From Aphelenchoides besseyi (taxonomy: Eukaryota > Nematoda > Chromadorea > Rhabditida > Aphelenchoididae), in contig JAMPIQ010000003.1 in assembly GCA_024699855.1 (NCBI GenBank), positions 5,456,001-5,520,000 on the forward strand: a DNA stretch of 64,000 bases, written 5' to 3'. The notes beneath the pieces are model-generated. The model did no database searches. It saw only the letters and a program-made list of their open reading frames with translations, and was not told the origin of the DNA. A program made the translations under genes and the position numbers. Below are positions 1 to 11,811 of this stretch, piece after piece (within the stretch, counting starts at the first letter, position 1; the number at the start of each line of letters is the position of its first letter).

Positions 1-2704
1 TTCATGCATTCCGTCGAGCTAGTCAGGAACATATTCGAAAGACGACCACCAACATCGGAACGTCGCAGAAGAGCTGGTGAGTAGAAGTTGCGTTAAAGTC
101 CACTTGAGTTCGTTGCAGAGTTAGCTGACGCGTACCTCAGACGACAATTGAGAGATTCGTTGTTCCAATAACTGACGGATCGGACTCTCGCGAAACCTCA
201 AAAGCAAACAAACGGTCAATCCACTTAATCCAATTCGGTTTATTCGTTAGATCTCGATCTGCAGTTATTTTTGTTTCTGGTCCCAAGACTCCGATGGCTT
301 TTGAATAAACTCAGTTGTTTTTAAGAACCAAATTCAATCGATTACTTTCGCGACAGATGACTTTTGTCTGCCGATTTGCGGAATTTGATGCGAAAAAACG
401 ACGAAAATGCGAAACAAAGAAATCGGTTTGCAAAGCGAAAAATAGTTGAAATCGCTTTCCGCACATTCCCAGGTATAAGTGCTCTTCTTATTCACGTGCT
501 TCCATATGCCGAAAATCGTCCATCTCTAGCTCGCGAAAACTTGCAGTTGACTTAAAAGATATACGATAGCTGTCGACTAATTACTTTTCTGCGAGTTCTA
601 TTCACTTCTTTTACGTTTTTAAGTCGAAAATGTTTTATAGGCTTTGAAGGTTCGGTGATGAATTTGAATCTCTACGAACAATCGACGTTTAGATTGATGT
701 TGTTTTTGCAGTTGACACTTTTACAGTACTCATTTGTTTTTCGTTAATCAAATTATTTGTCACACACGCGTCTTCTATATACGCGTTTTAATGACCAACT
801 GGTTTCGTTTGTGCGTCAGTTGGATATGCGGTTTCGGTTCGAGATCGATAAGCTCGAACACCTGACTTTTAACGTTTCTGTCGAGTTCGTGGATTGCGAA
901 CAAACGGCGAAATGATGCGAGTGACCAGCGGTCATCTGAACAAGTTTCCTGATGTTCGCTGCGAAGGAGTTTCGGTTTACGACTTTCGGCAAAAGGCGGG
1001 ACTCAGTCACTCGGAACTTCACGATGTTTGTTCACTTTAGCGATTGAAGTTGCCAACTTTAAGTTTCTCGGATCCAAGAGGACATCGAAGTGTTTCGCTT
1101 CTTCCATATGTTTTCCAACGAAGACGGCAGCTGGGATGATGAAGTTTTGTTTTGAGAATGTTTTCAGACAAAATAAGCGTTTTAAGTTGTTCCGCGTCGT
1201 TCGTTAATTAAAAAACTTTGTTGTTTAAAATTCGAATCTAAAAAACGACGACATTTCGCGGCAATTTTGCGAACATCAAGCTGAGCAGTTAACAGACAAA
1301 GATTCCGAGGGATTGATGACGATGTGAATTAGCAGGAAGCGCAGCGGGGGCCATTCGACAACATAAACGAGGCTAACAAACTAGCTTATGAGGTCAGTTT
1401 TAAGAAGACGGAATTTGGATTGCACGACTGAGTGAATTCGTGTTTTGATACGAAGCTAATCAGTCGGTTTATTCGCAATTTTCTCGTCACTTACTCTTCT
1501 CAACAGTAAACTGTGTTATAATCGGCTTGCTTTTTCGAGTTCACAGTTCCCGCTGAACGGTCGGGAGTTTTAGGGTTGACATACAAGGCAGTGAATTCCG
1601 AGGCATCCAGCTGACATTTTGTTTCCACCAATATACAATTTATTTTTTTACGATCTTTTTCGGTCCATTCTCCACTTTACGCGGAATGACGAGGCGACCA
1701 CTCGTGATATTTCGACTTCAAGACCGATCGTTTTTGGTCAACCTGAGGCTGAAGGTGTTGGTAATGTACGTTGAATCATCTCGTTTTAACCGAGATGACG
1801 CCCGATTTGTGTCGTTTTGTGGTCAGCAGGACAATTTCCGCCGCGGTTTTTCGTTTCATTTGCATCTTCTTAATGCGATTGGAAGCCCGGAGGCAAATGA
1901 AATTATCTGCACGACATTTTTTCAGTTTAGTTTTTGAACGTGAATGTTTGCTGATTGTTTGAAATTGATTGGCGACGGATGGCAATTGCATTCCGTTCCG
2001 GGCGATTCGTCAAGAAAAGCGAAAGCGATGGATGAGCCTTCAAGAACGCGCATCTTCAGGATTCCCGACTTTTGTTTGACATTCCGAGCATGATGTGCCC
2101 TTTATTTTTGAATGTAGAAATGATGATGAGCACAAAAGTTGGGGCCGTCAGAAGTGAGCTGTCGGCCGTCACCGACCAGATCATAACCATTCATATCAAT
2201 TCGAATGGTTCATTTTGTTATTTAAAACGTCCTACTGATTTCCAACCTTGTATATAGAGTTCGAACGACCCTAAGGCGCACGAAAAAGTTCACACGTTTC
2301 ACTTGTTTTTGGTTTTTTTTGATTGACGATGAGCACAAGTGGATTTACGATTTTTATCTTGACGAGTTTTCTTTCGGCCTTTCGCCTCATCTTCCTCCTT
2401 CGTCATTTCGCGCACTCTGACTAATTAAGTTGATGCTTGTTTACGTGTGGTCTGCTGCAACAATTTGAAGGTCCCTATACGCCTAAACCACTCGACCCGC
2501 TTGAATTCATTTCGCTGTTGTATATCAATTCTGGAGGACGCTTGAAATTTCTGTCGTCCAATTCCCGTCGTTCCGGTTCATATTCGTGTTACGTTGTTTT
2601 CGCAATAACTAAGCATTATCGTAGGTTGCTACAGTCCTTCTGTTGCCTCAAGGGTTTCAAGGCAAATGAACAAGATCATATTTTCAAACTAAGCATACTA
2701 CATC
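1..2704. other. Upstream noncoding region, no supported gene
   Basis: Only short open frames occur and none shows a recognisable domain or a consistent exon chain. Bases 1-76 form an open stretch ending at a good donor (gtgagt at 77), so they could be the last part of an exon that starts outside the window; this is weak. The rest may hold 5' UTR exons or promoter sequence of the RhoGAP gene that starts at 2705. No repeats or RNA genes were recognised. Confidence 0.5.
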
Positions 2705-5700
2705 ATGTCATCCAGTTGTTCGAGTATTGATCTTGGTATTGACGCTGATTTTGATGAATTGGTATGTCGTTTTTTTCATCTAAACAAATCGAAACCTTTC
2801 AGCAAAACTTCGAACTCCTCGCCGATATCGAGAACTTTGCCGATCAAGTGAATCATCTTCGAACAGCCCTGGATCCAAACTCATATGTTCCGGGTATGAG
2901 ATATTAACATGAAAGAACATCATGACAAAAGTTTTAGATGGTGAAAGTAAATGCGTTCAAGTGCATGCAGCTTTATCGTTGGTCTCTGCCGCAGTTCGTG
3001 ATCTTCTCGTACGCTATCCGGTATTCAAAACGTCTGCGGTCTTAATTCCAGCAAGTCAACTGGTTCATTCAGTAAAAGGTGTGTCATTCTCGTTCTTTCA
3101 CTTCTTATCAGTAGTATAGAAACCGGATATTAAAGTCAATTTCTGATTTGTTTTCATGTATTACAACAAAATTTACGCAAAAGAAAACCAAACTTTCAAA
3201 TCCCGTAGATCTTAACTTGATTTCGTATTTCAGAACTGAACTGCGATACATTGATGTCGAATTGTATACAAACTTTGCAATGTATTGAACGTTTAGAAGC
3301 GGCTGTTGGTAACACGCTTCGAGCTTCCATGTGAGTTTTTGGAGTCGATTTGCTGAAATTTTCGTTCACCTCTTTTGCTGTATAGAACGTGACTCACACA
3401 TCGTTCCGTTGAAGTCGCGGGGCGTATTGACTGTCATGGCTGTTGCTTATCAGAATTGCGGTCCCAATCGCGTCGCAAAGGAAGGCGGTTAGCCATAAGC
3501 GGTTCTCTCTCCCACTCTTCGACATCATCAGTGGTTTTTGCGCGAGCTGTGGAAAACTTTTCCTTTTGTTCCTTTGCTCTTGTCATTTCGATACGCAAAT
3601 CAATTGCATTCCTTCAGTTTTATTCTAATCACTCGTTTGACCTTAAAACGTTTGTTTGCTATTTTCTTTGCTAACAAATGAAACCAAATGGTAATACCGA
3701 ACTGTCATCTACGGTCATTCGTATTGGCACACCGCCGCCTTCAAGACGCCATGTTACCGTAATTACTTCCTCTTCATCCGCCTCGTCATCTCCAGATACA
3801 CAACCGAAAAAATCGTCAACTGTCATTTCATCCGTTGCTTCATCTGCATCACTTATGAATACAGAACAGTATCGTTATTATCCGGATGCAGCACATCTGT
3901 CACGTTTCGACTATGTTCTTTTAGAAGCGTTTCGTCCACTTTGTGCACCATCATCAATGCAATGTGCGGTTAAACAGTCGCATCTGAGTTGTTCAACGAC
4001 TTCCGATGAAGATCCAAGCGAAGATGAGACGAATCAAACGGTTACTCGGCATTCGATTCCGACAATCGTGTTTCATAACAGCGAATCGACGGACAATGAG
4101 TTGGGAAGCGAAGATGAAGATGAACGAATCATTGGAACAACGGCCAGTGAAGGAGACTCTCGCGCATTCAGTCTGCCAATTCAATATTCAAATCGTAGTT
4201 TTTCGGAGTAAGCAAGAGACAAACTTTGACCAGTTTGCACAGCTGTTCTGAACCCCTAAGCTTTAAAAGTTAAAAAATAGGTGAACGTGGAATTTAAAAA
4301 CTAATCATCCACTCTGCAATTACATTCTTTATAAAATCCCGATGCATTAGTCCCGTTTTAAAAGTATGCTTTAGAAGCGGCAGTCGACCCACAGTTCCGT
4401 TGACCCCAGCCCTTACAACCAAGCCACCATCTTCGACATTAGGACGACGCTTAAATAAGGTAAGTTGAACAGTCACTCGAAATTTCCAATCCTCAATGTT
4501 TACAGCAATCTTCGGTCATTGTCAGCGCAGCACAAAACGCTGCTACTGCGATCCAAAACGGCGCACTGCGAAAGCGTCCACCGCGAATTTTGCGACGTCA
4601 CTCCACGTTCCAACCACGTCTTTCCGCACAATCTCTGGCCACAGGTAATGTTGTTGCAGTTAATGAGATTAAAACAAAAAGTCACGAGACGATTGCGCGA
4701 TTAACGTTGCGGATTTGAACTTGATGAGCGGGCGAAGCGCGACGAATCGAAATCGCAACGGAATGTGCGCAAAAAACGCGAAATGAATGATCGGCAAATG
4801 ATAGAGAGCAACGACGCTTGTCAAAAGCGTTTGCGTTTATGAACTCGACAACCAATTTTGGGGTTTTGATCGAAAAAACTGCGCAGTCGATCGAAATCAA
4901 ACCACTTTGTCTGCCATCTTTGTGGTATGTCGGCAGTGGAAATTCCACAACAGCGACCACTCGGATGTCGATGGGGTTCCAGTCATTCGGCTCCTAGTCA
5001 ACGAAAATTTCGAGTTCAGAACGTCGCGCACGCTCCGTTATGTCGATCTTCAGTTCTTCCAAATGGCCGTGCAACAATCGATCTTTACGGACTCATTACA
5101 AGTGGGTTGATTTGCTTGCGTTTGTGAGATTTCAATTCGAAAAGTCCCTTTGAAATTAGATTGCGTGAGAATTTAACCGAACCCACGCTTTCAAAGACCG
5201 TCAACCGATTTACACGAACAGCAGTCAACATTTCGGTTTCATTTCCGCGATTCTTTTAAACTGAAAATGATCCGTAAAGTAAAAATCTTCACTACGGTCG
5301 ACGGATGGGTAAGCGATGCCAAAAAACTCGAACGACTTCGTGACAATTGTATTCAACTCTCTGTTTTTAGATTCGGACTCTCATGTCATGCGAGAGCTTC
5401 TTGTCCGTCAGAAAGATGGTCTCGAGATCTCGTTTGAAAGGTGTAAATCCTGGTCCAAATACGCGACTCACTTGTTGAGCTTTGTTCGTGCTCGTTTGGC
5501 TATGGAGCACGAACACGCACGAAGTGTTGCGAAATTGGCCGAGCAAACGAAAGCGCTCATTGCATCAGATGCCAACAACAATTCGCTTCCGTTGGTCAGC
5601 ATTTTCGATCAACTGATGGATGGAGCTATTGCGCACTCCTCTCGAACCGACCAAACAGTTGCAATGTTGAATCAGCGATTTGTCGCAACGCTTGAAAACC

Positions 5701-8700
5701 GTCAGAAAGAACACGACAACAAACGACGAAAGTTGAAGGCCGATTGGATGAAACAAAAAAAGCAATTGGTGAGTTTTGTTGTGGATTTTCGTTTCTGCAT
5801 GTAAATTGCTTTCAAACTTCTTGTTCGAATTGAATGAAAGGACAGATTACTACACCATTGGCGCTTTACACAACGATCATTCGCACTTGCACTCTTCTTT
5901 CTATTCTCATTTTGATAACGAAATTTAAATCGAACATGATCGAAAAATGTAGTCGACAAAATTAACGAACATACGATCCAAAAAACAAAGTTTGGCGTAT
6001 GAAATTCGTATCATTTCGGCAACCGAAAAAGCTGGTTTGTACAAAACAATACGAATGTCGTCGCACAAACGATCAACTAAAATAGAACTCATAGAGAAGG
6101 CATTTGCTTTGTGATTTTATTGTCAAAAAATAGACGATAAACTTTGTTACAATCATTCAATTCGGATTCTCTATTGCAATCTTAAATTTTTGCTTTTAGG
6201 ATGCCTGTGCTTTAAAGCTCACAACTGCTCGTCAGAATTTGAATTCCAAAGAAGGCGGCTATTTGAAAGCTCGGGACTCAACGATTCGAACCGTTCAATC
6301 GGTTCCTCCCGGTGGTACTGTCGATGTGAATCGTAAGCGAAAAGAACTGGAACGACGGCGAAAAAACGAAGAAGATGCTTTGAATCGTAAAACTGATGCC
6401 GAGCACGAAGTTCGAAATCTGGAGCACGAGTTGCAAGGTCGTCGTCGAGATGTCGAGAACTTAAGAGTATGTTTCATTACTTCAATTAACGATTTTTACT
6501 CCTCTCGACCGCATGTCACTCATTGACGACAGTTCTTAACTTCGAAACTCGCGCTTCTTTTGAAAGGACCCACCACGATTTTAAACCGCTGAGCCCTCCA
6601 GACGGGGTATAAAAAGCCAAAGTCGACTTCTCATTAACAACGAATTCCGTGTGGGCTGTTCGATTTCACTGCGGAGGTCACGGCATTTTTGGCTTTAGCC
6701 ACTTGCCTGCCGTCCATCGACCCAATTTGGACGTTTTCAAGTGTCACCGCCATTTTGTCTTCTTTGAAATGTGCTCGTTTTCATTAGTTAAAAACCGTCG
6801 ATTTGTGAACACACATGACTTTTCGCCTAACAATTCGACTCCGCCCCGTTTTTAATACTTTTGTTTTACCTGCAGTTTTATTTTTGATGCTACAAAACGT
6901 TCGTTCTTCTTTTATTTGTCAAAAAGATGGAAGAGAAAACGGAACACAAATCTTTCGAAAATTCAATATTTTCAATATGTTAGATGACCGATGAAATAAG
7001 AGTCATGACTCTTGGGCCGTCGATGTTTTTGGGGGGTTTTATCAGGAACGAAATCTCAGAGTTTGAAGTGCCACAAGACGGGAGTTTTCTCGATCGTCCC
7101 AAAGACGTTCAATTGACGGAAAACAGCGGACGAACTGGAAGGAGGAAAAACGTGTAGCGCGCACGTTTTTCTCGTCGTTTTCTTGTCTTCAACGGGGACA
7201 ACGAGAAAAGTTGGTGTTGGACATTGGCGTGGGTGAGGAGAAGTAAAAAAGATCGCGCTCTCTGTTGGCCAATGACATTAACAACTGCACGATTTTCGCA
7301 GCGTCGAGTTTACTCATTTTGCGTTACTAATCTGCATCACCACACAAGTAAAAGATGGTAAATTGCGTAGTCGAAGTGATCAGACGGAAGTAGTTTGCTA
7401 GACGCGTTATTATAGCTTGAAACTTCTCGAGATGACGTTACATTGTAGCGCATCAAAGTCGCGTCTCTTTCTGACATCACGGTCACGACTTGGCCACTCG
7501 GCTTCTTCGTGCCTCCAAATCCAATTTCCTTTGCCCTTTCCTAGCCGCCCTCTCTGCTGGTGAAAAGTTCGGTTCGTGGCTTAGCGGTTTCTGACGCCAA
7601 TTAGATGAACCGTTCCTTTCGTTGCTCTCGACTAGTACACCTGCGTTGGAAGCAAGAAAATTGGTTAATTTTCATAACCAAATGATTGCTAAAGAGGATT
7701 CTTTGTTACTCTTGAAGCTGCGCGCCATTAGACTCTCGGACACAAGCGAACGCCCAAAGTCCTCAAGAAGGCACTCACAGCGGCCATCTTCGGGGTGGCA
7801 GTTTGGAGGCCAACAAGGACATTTTGGTGCCTCTCCTCTTTCTCTACGACAAACCCATAAAGGATGTCGAATTGAATACCGCGCAGTTGTTGAACATCCA
7901 AAAATCCCAGGAATTTATTTTTCAAACTCACACATCTTCGCAGTTTTTGTGTTCGATACGAAACTTGTTGCTTAGCAAACTTCGTAGTGGGCGGCATTAT
8001 AAAAGATGAAAAAATTCGCAATGTAAATGCCCCCTATTTTAGCTGTTTATCATCGGTGAGCTCTGCGATCTCATTCGGCATTGCGATTTGACTACCACCG
8101 CGTGTGCTTCACATTTTATCAAAGTAAGAGCATTCATGGTATCATCAATCGTTAATCCATCTGATTCCAGGCATTTGGTGAACTTTGGACACCCGTCGAA
8201 TTCGAGCGCTTAGCTCATGAACTCCGCGACTGCTCATCGCCAAGCGTCGAGTTCATGTCCTTTTTGCAAAGTTTGCCTGGACGTTCAATTTCATCGGCTT
8301 CTTTATTACGGTACACGCGCTTTTGATCCGTATTATTAACTGTTTTATTTAAGCAATTCGGCATCTGCAAACGATCGTAATGATGACGAGATTCATGGAG
8401 TTGCCGGCAGTTCTTCCGAATCGGCTCCATCATCATCTGCTCGGCGTCGTAATGCACTTAACGCTGATGAGCACTATGATCTCATTGCCGAAACCTCCCA
8501 TCGACGTCAGAAGAAGAGTATGAGTGAGTTCTTTAAATCAGCTTAATTATGAGTTCCAATTTCAGCTCGTTTGTTTGATCACTCTCTGAGCAGCATAGAG
8601 CAGTCGGAAGCAGCAAAGTAAGGAATTTGAAGTCCTCGTTCATCAATTTCTGCTTTTTAGATCCCATCAACTGCAACGAACTCGTCAAGTACGCAGTGGA

Positions 8701-11266
8701 AGTAAAACTTGTAATTAGCATAATTGTTTAAGGTCACTCGATGTTACACCTGTGATTTGTATTGCATCTTTGATGCTGTCAAATGTTCGATTTGTGGTGC
8801 AATTTTTCATCGAAAATGTTTAACGAACGTAACAATTTCGTGTGGACCAATTGCGCGATTGGCCGCAGATTCCGCGGGATCGAGAAGAATGTCAATTTTC
8901 GGTGTGCCTCTGCAAGGTGAGTAGTCGAATGTTCTCAGTTGTTCAATTCGGTATGTCAGGTCACTTGGAAGCTCAGCAACGACAGATTCCGATGATACTT
9001 GAAAAGTGTGTTGATGAGATTCAACGGCATGGAATGACTTCGAAGGTTTGTTTTACCGTACATATAGATTCAATGGGCCTCTTGGCTTTTGCTCTTAAAC
9101 TCCGACATCAACCGCCGTTTTACTGCCCGACAGCTAAGAATTTCCATCAGTACGCGTCAACTAATCCTCTCCGTCGACCCGCAATTCCGTCAGCCCATTG
9201 CTACTCAACGAATCCCGACCTTTCAAGTGCGCTCTTTTTCGTTAAGCAATCAATACCAAGTCACGAATTTTAATTCTCACCGCCGAAGTTCTCGGTTGCA
9301 CGTTTACAGTAGTCGTGAACATACGCTTTTGCGCTTAACCCTAAAACTTACGACAAGGATTATTTACGTCATTTCGCATAAAACAACATTTTTGCAGGGA
9401 ATCTATCGGACTTGTGGCGTAAAAAGCAAAATCGAACAAATTTGTGTTTCATTCGAACAAGCGGGTAACGAAGCAGAAATTAATTTAACTGATGTTGATG
9501 CAACGGTTAGTCGAACATTAAACAGACACCAACTCATTTTCGTAATCATTTAGGCAAACAATTTGGCTTCGGTGGTTAAACTGTATTTACGTAAACTACC
9601 TGAACCTCTAATGACATACGAGGTTTTCAATCAATCTTTATATCATATGTCTAATCGACTCGTTTAGTTATATCGAGATTGGCTCGACTTTGATACGGTA
9701 ACTATAATTCCACAGAACATTTTGTGACACATGAATTTAGGAGCAGCAAGAACAATGTTTAATTCAAAAACTACGCGAACTGTGCGATCGCTTACCCCAA
9801 CAGAACTTTGATACTCTTCGTTTTCTAACACTCCATTTGAAACGGGTTACTTGGTTTGAGGTGAATTCGCGCTTTTTAATCAGCTGGTTATCGTTTCGTT
9901 TAGGCCGAGAACTTGATGACAGCTGCAAATCTTGCTGCCGTAATTTCACCGTCTTTGATTTGGCCAAACACAGTAAGTGTTGCAGCAATCGATCTCTCGC
10001 AATTCTGCTCAAAAATCGACTTATGTCATTCTTTTTCAGTACAACACTGGACCATCAACACCGGCTTCATTTTCATCGGCAGCTACGGTTTCTATCGGCC
10101 CACAATCAACGTTTATTAACGACGCACATCGACAAGCGAAAGTGGTCGAAACGTTGATTCAGTATGCATTCGTAAGTTTTGTACATTGTATAACAAATTT
10201 CAAGCGTGGATCTAGGAAGTTTTTGATGTGGATCGAACTGACGATTGGAATCACTTTTTCGAACGATATCAACTTCCAATCCCCAACCCAGTGGACGCTA
10301 AAACAGAAGCTAATTTGAATCAAACGATGCTCGCAAATGAGGTCGACAATTTGAGTGACGATTTCGAAAATAGTGATGACGAACAATTGGATGCCGAACG
10401 GGAATCGAGCACCGCATTTTCTCAACTGCCACCAACCCCCGATCTTTTGCTGCGAAATAAGTCGAAAAAAGCAGAAAGTTGTGAGTATTTGCTCTAATGT
10501 TCAAATCCGCGTGTTAGCTGCCATTGTCTCACTGTTCATCAAACCGATAAATTGCTTTTTAAGTTTCTGATGTGTGCAAATTTCCTTAGTTCTTTTTTAA
10601 CAAACTCAATTATTGCTTATTGCGCGGCAGTCTAATGACTTCCGACTTACACAACGCTTTTGCAACCAGTGCTTACGGACTTTTATGTGCCTTCAAGCAC
10701 TCATCGATCGCACTTTAGCCAGTGAAGACTTCGACAATGACTCTTACTCGCCATCATCCCTTCGACTTCAAGCTCCGGCTACTGCACCGTTAGGACGTCA
10801 ACGTTTCGGAAAACAACGTTCTTTTACCACATCGATTCTCGTGTCTCCGCAACCTGATCGAAAATTCATTTTTTCACATAAACAGCGATCAATGGACAAT
10901 CGACCGGAATCTGTTCGTTTATCGTTGGCAGAAACATCGAAACGAACGCTGCGTTCTGGTGAAGTAACAGTCGAAATTAAAAAGGTGTGAAATCATCTCT
11001 AATTGGAGTATAATTTCATTCAGGGACAATACTTTTTGCCTAATCAAGAGTTACGACGAAATAGTGATCGAGTACCGTTGTCTTCGCATTCTCAACGCAT
11101 TTCCACGACTTTGGATCGACGATTCGAACGCCGAGTTGGGAACAACGCAGAGACGGAAGACGACGATTCGGGTCGACACTCAGCACAAATGGATGGCAGT
11201 GATTCAGAACGTTTGTTGGATCATGTTGGTGTAATTTTTGCTGGTAATGATGTCAGTTACGTTTAA
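2705..11266 (+). CDS. spv-1: SPV-1/ARHGAP29-like F-BAR, C1 and RhoGAP protein
   Basis: Multi-exon gene of about 1,165 residues. Exons read by eye: 2705-2761, 2803-2893, 2938-3078, 3234-3330, 4375-4459, 4506-4644, 4937-5101, 5371-5768, 6200-6466, 8043-8123, 8171-8310, 8354-8523, 8566-8617, 8661-8688, 8733-8916, 8960-9045, 9398-9505, 9554-9622, 9668-9697, 9741-9860, 9904-9972, 10041-10171, 10217-10480, 10699-10984 and a last exon to 11266. The F-BAR helices lie in 5371-6466 and 8043-8310. The C1 zinc module is in 8661-8916 (H-x10-C-x2-C ... C-x2-C-x4-H-x2-C). The RhoGAP domain runs from 8900 to about 10170, with its arginine finger in GIYRTCG at 9398. Order and content match the ARHGAP29/HMHA1/GMIP family, whose nematode member SPV-1 senses membrane curvature and turns off RHO-1 in spermathecal contraction. 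The C-tail is Ser/Arg-rich. AATAAA at 11321. Confidence 0.88.
3678..4207 (+). CDS. Alternative first coding exon of the spv-1-like gene
   Basis: A 530-base open exon begins with ATG at 3678; the codon two before it is an in-frame TAA, so it cannot be an internal exon read through from upstream. It ends at the donor gtaagc (4208). It leaves phase 2 (…TCG GA), and the exon at 4375 accepts phase 2. The upstream exon ending at 3330 also leaves phase 2, so both starts can splice to 4375. It encodes about 177 residues rich in serine, with acidic clusters, and has no recognised domain. I infer a second promoter between 3331 and 3677 giving a protein with a different N-terminus. It could instead be an unrelated open frame, but its length and phase match argue against that. 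Confidence 0.6.
6467..8042 (+). other. Large intron of the spv-1-like gene
   Basis: About 1.58 kb, against 40-60 bases for most introns here. The exons on each side join in phase 0 within the F-BAR helix, so no coding exon is needed between them. Open frames around 7620-8020 on both strands show no recognised domain. The intron also holds a TATA-like site at 6608. It may contain regulatory sequence or an unrecognised nested gene. Confidence 0.5.
6608..6615 (+). promoter_or_regulatory. Candidate TATA box in the large spv-1 intron
   Basis: TATAAAAA preceded by a G-rich stretch, inside the 1.58 kb intron 6467-8042. It could mark an internal promoter for a shorter transcript that keeps the C1 and RhoGAP domains. 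This is from the motif only. Confidence 0.25.
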
Positions 11267-11451
11267 TTTTGCAATGAATAACCAATTGTACAACATAAAA
11301 ACCTGATCTTTATATCGTGTAATAAACAACAAGAATTCTGGACTGTAAACGAACGATCGATTATATTCGGGATTAAGAAACGACGCTTATCAACGCAAAT
11401 TGCAATAAACCAAAGGCCCTCGTCTCTAAAAATCTGTCGACAAAACTTTAA

Positions 11452-11676
11452 TCATTTACCTGCCTTTAATGTTGTTTTCTCGAGTTTTTTTCGAAAACGT
11501 CCCGTTTGCATTGCAGAACAAAACGCAGAGATCAATCCAATAAGCCAAATGAGTAAGATAAAACAGCTGAAGAACGAATGGATTTTTGCGGTATGAGGAG
11601 CCAAACAATCTTCTTCGAGATTCTTGTAATCCGGGTTTCGAACGTCCGAGTATTCAACGAATGAAAACGCCGACAT
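11452..11676 (-). CDS. Small single-membrane-span protein
   Basis: A single-exon ATG-initiated frame of 74 residues. It has a short acidic N-terminal half, a strongly hydrophobic segment at about residues 33-55 (rich in F, L, I and W) and a basic tail (RFRKKLEK) that suggests the C-terminus faces the cytosol. It lies 136 bases downstream of the cystathionine gamma-lyase gene on the same strand and meets the spv-1-like gene tail to tail. I do not recognise the family; the layout is that of a SMIM-type microprotein. A chance frame is possible, but the clean membrane segment with flanking charges favours a real gene. Confidence 0.5.
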   Translation of the reverse strand: MSAFSFVEYSDVRNPDYKNLEEDCLAPHTAKIHSFFSCFILLIWLIGLISAFCSAMQTGRFRKKLEKTTLKAGK

Positions 11677-11811
11677 CTCCGTGTTGATTGAAAAAAGAAT
11701 GAAAACTCTGAGTTTTTAGTGTAAATTTCGACCTTGACTTTCTCACAATATGGAGTTTATTGGTTGTGTATTTCTCACTGTTCAACAGCTTCAACATGTT
11801 AGAAAAGTATC

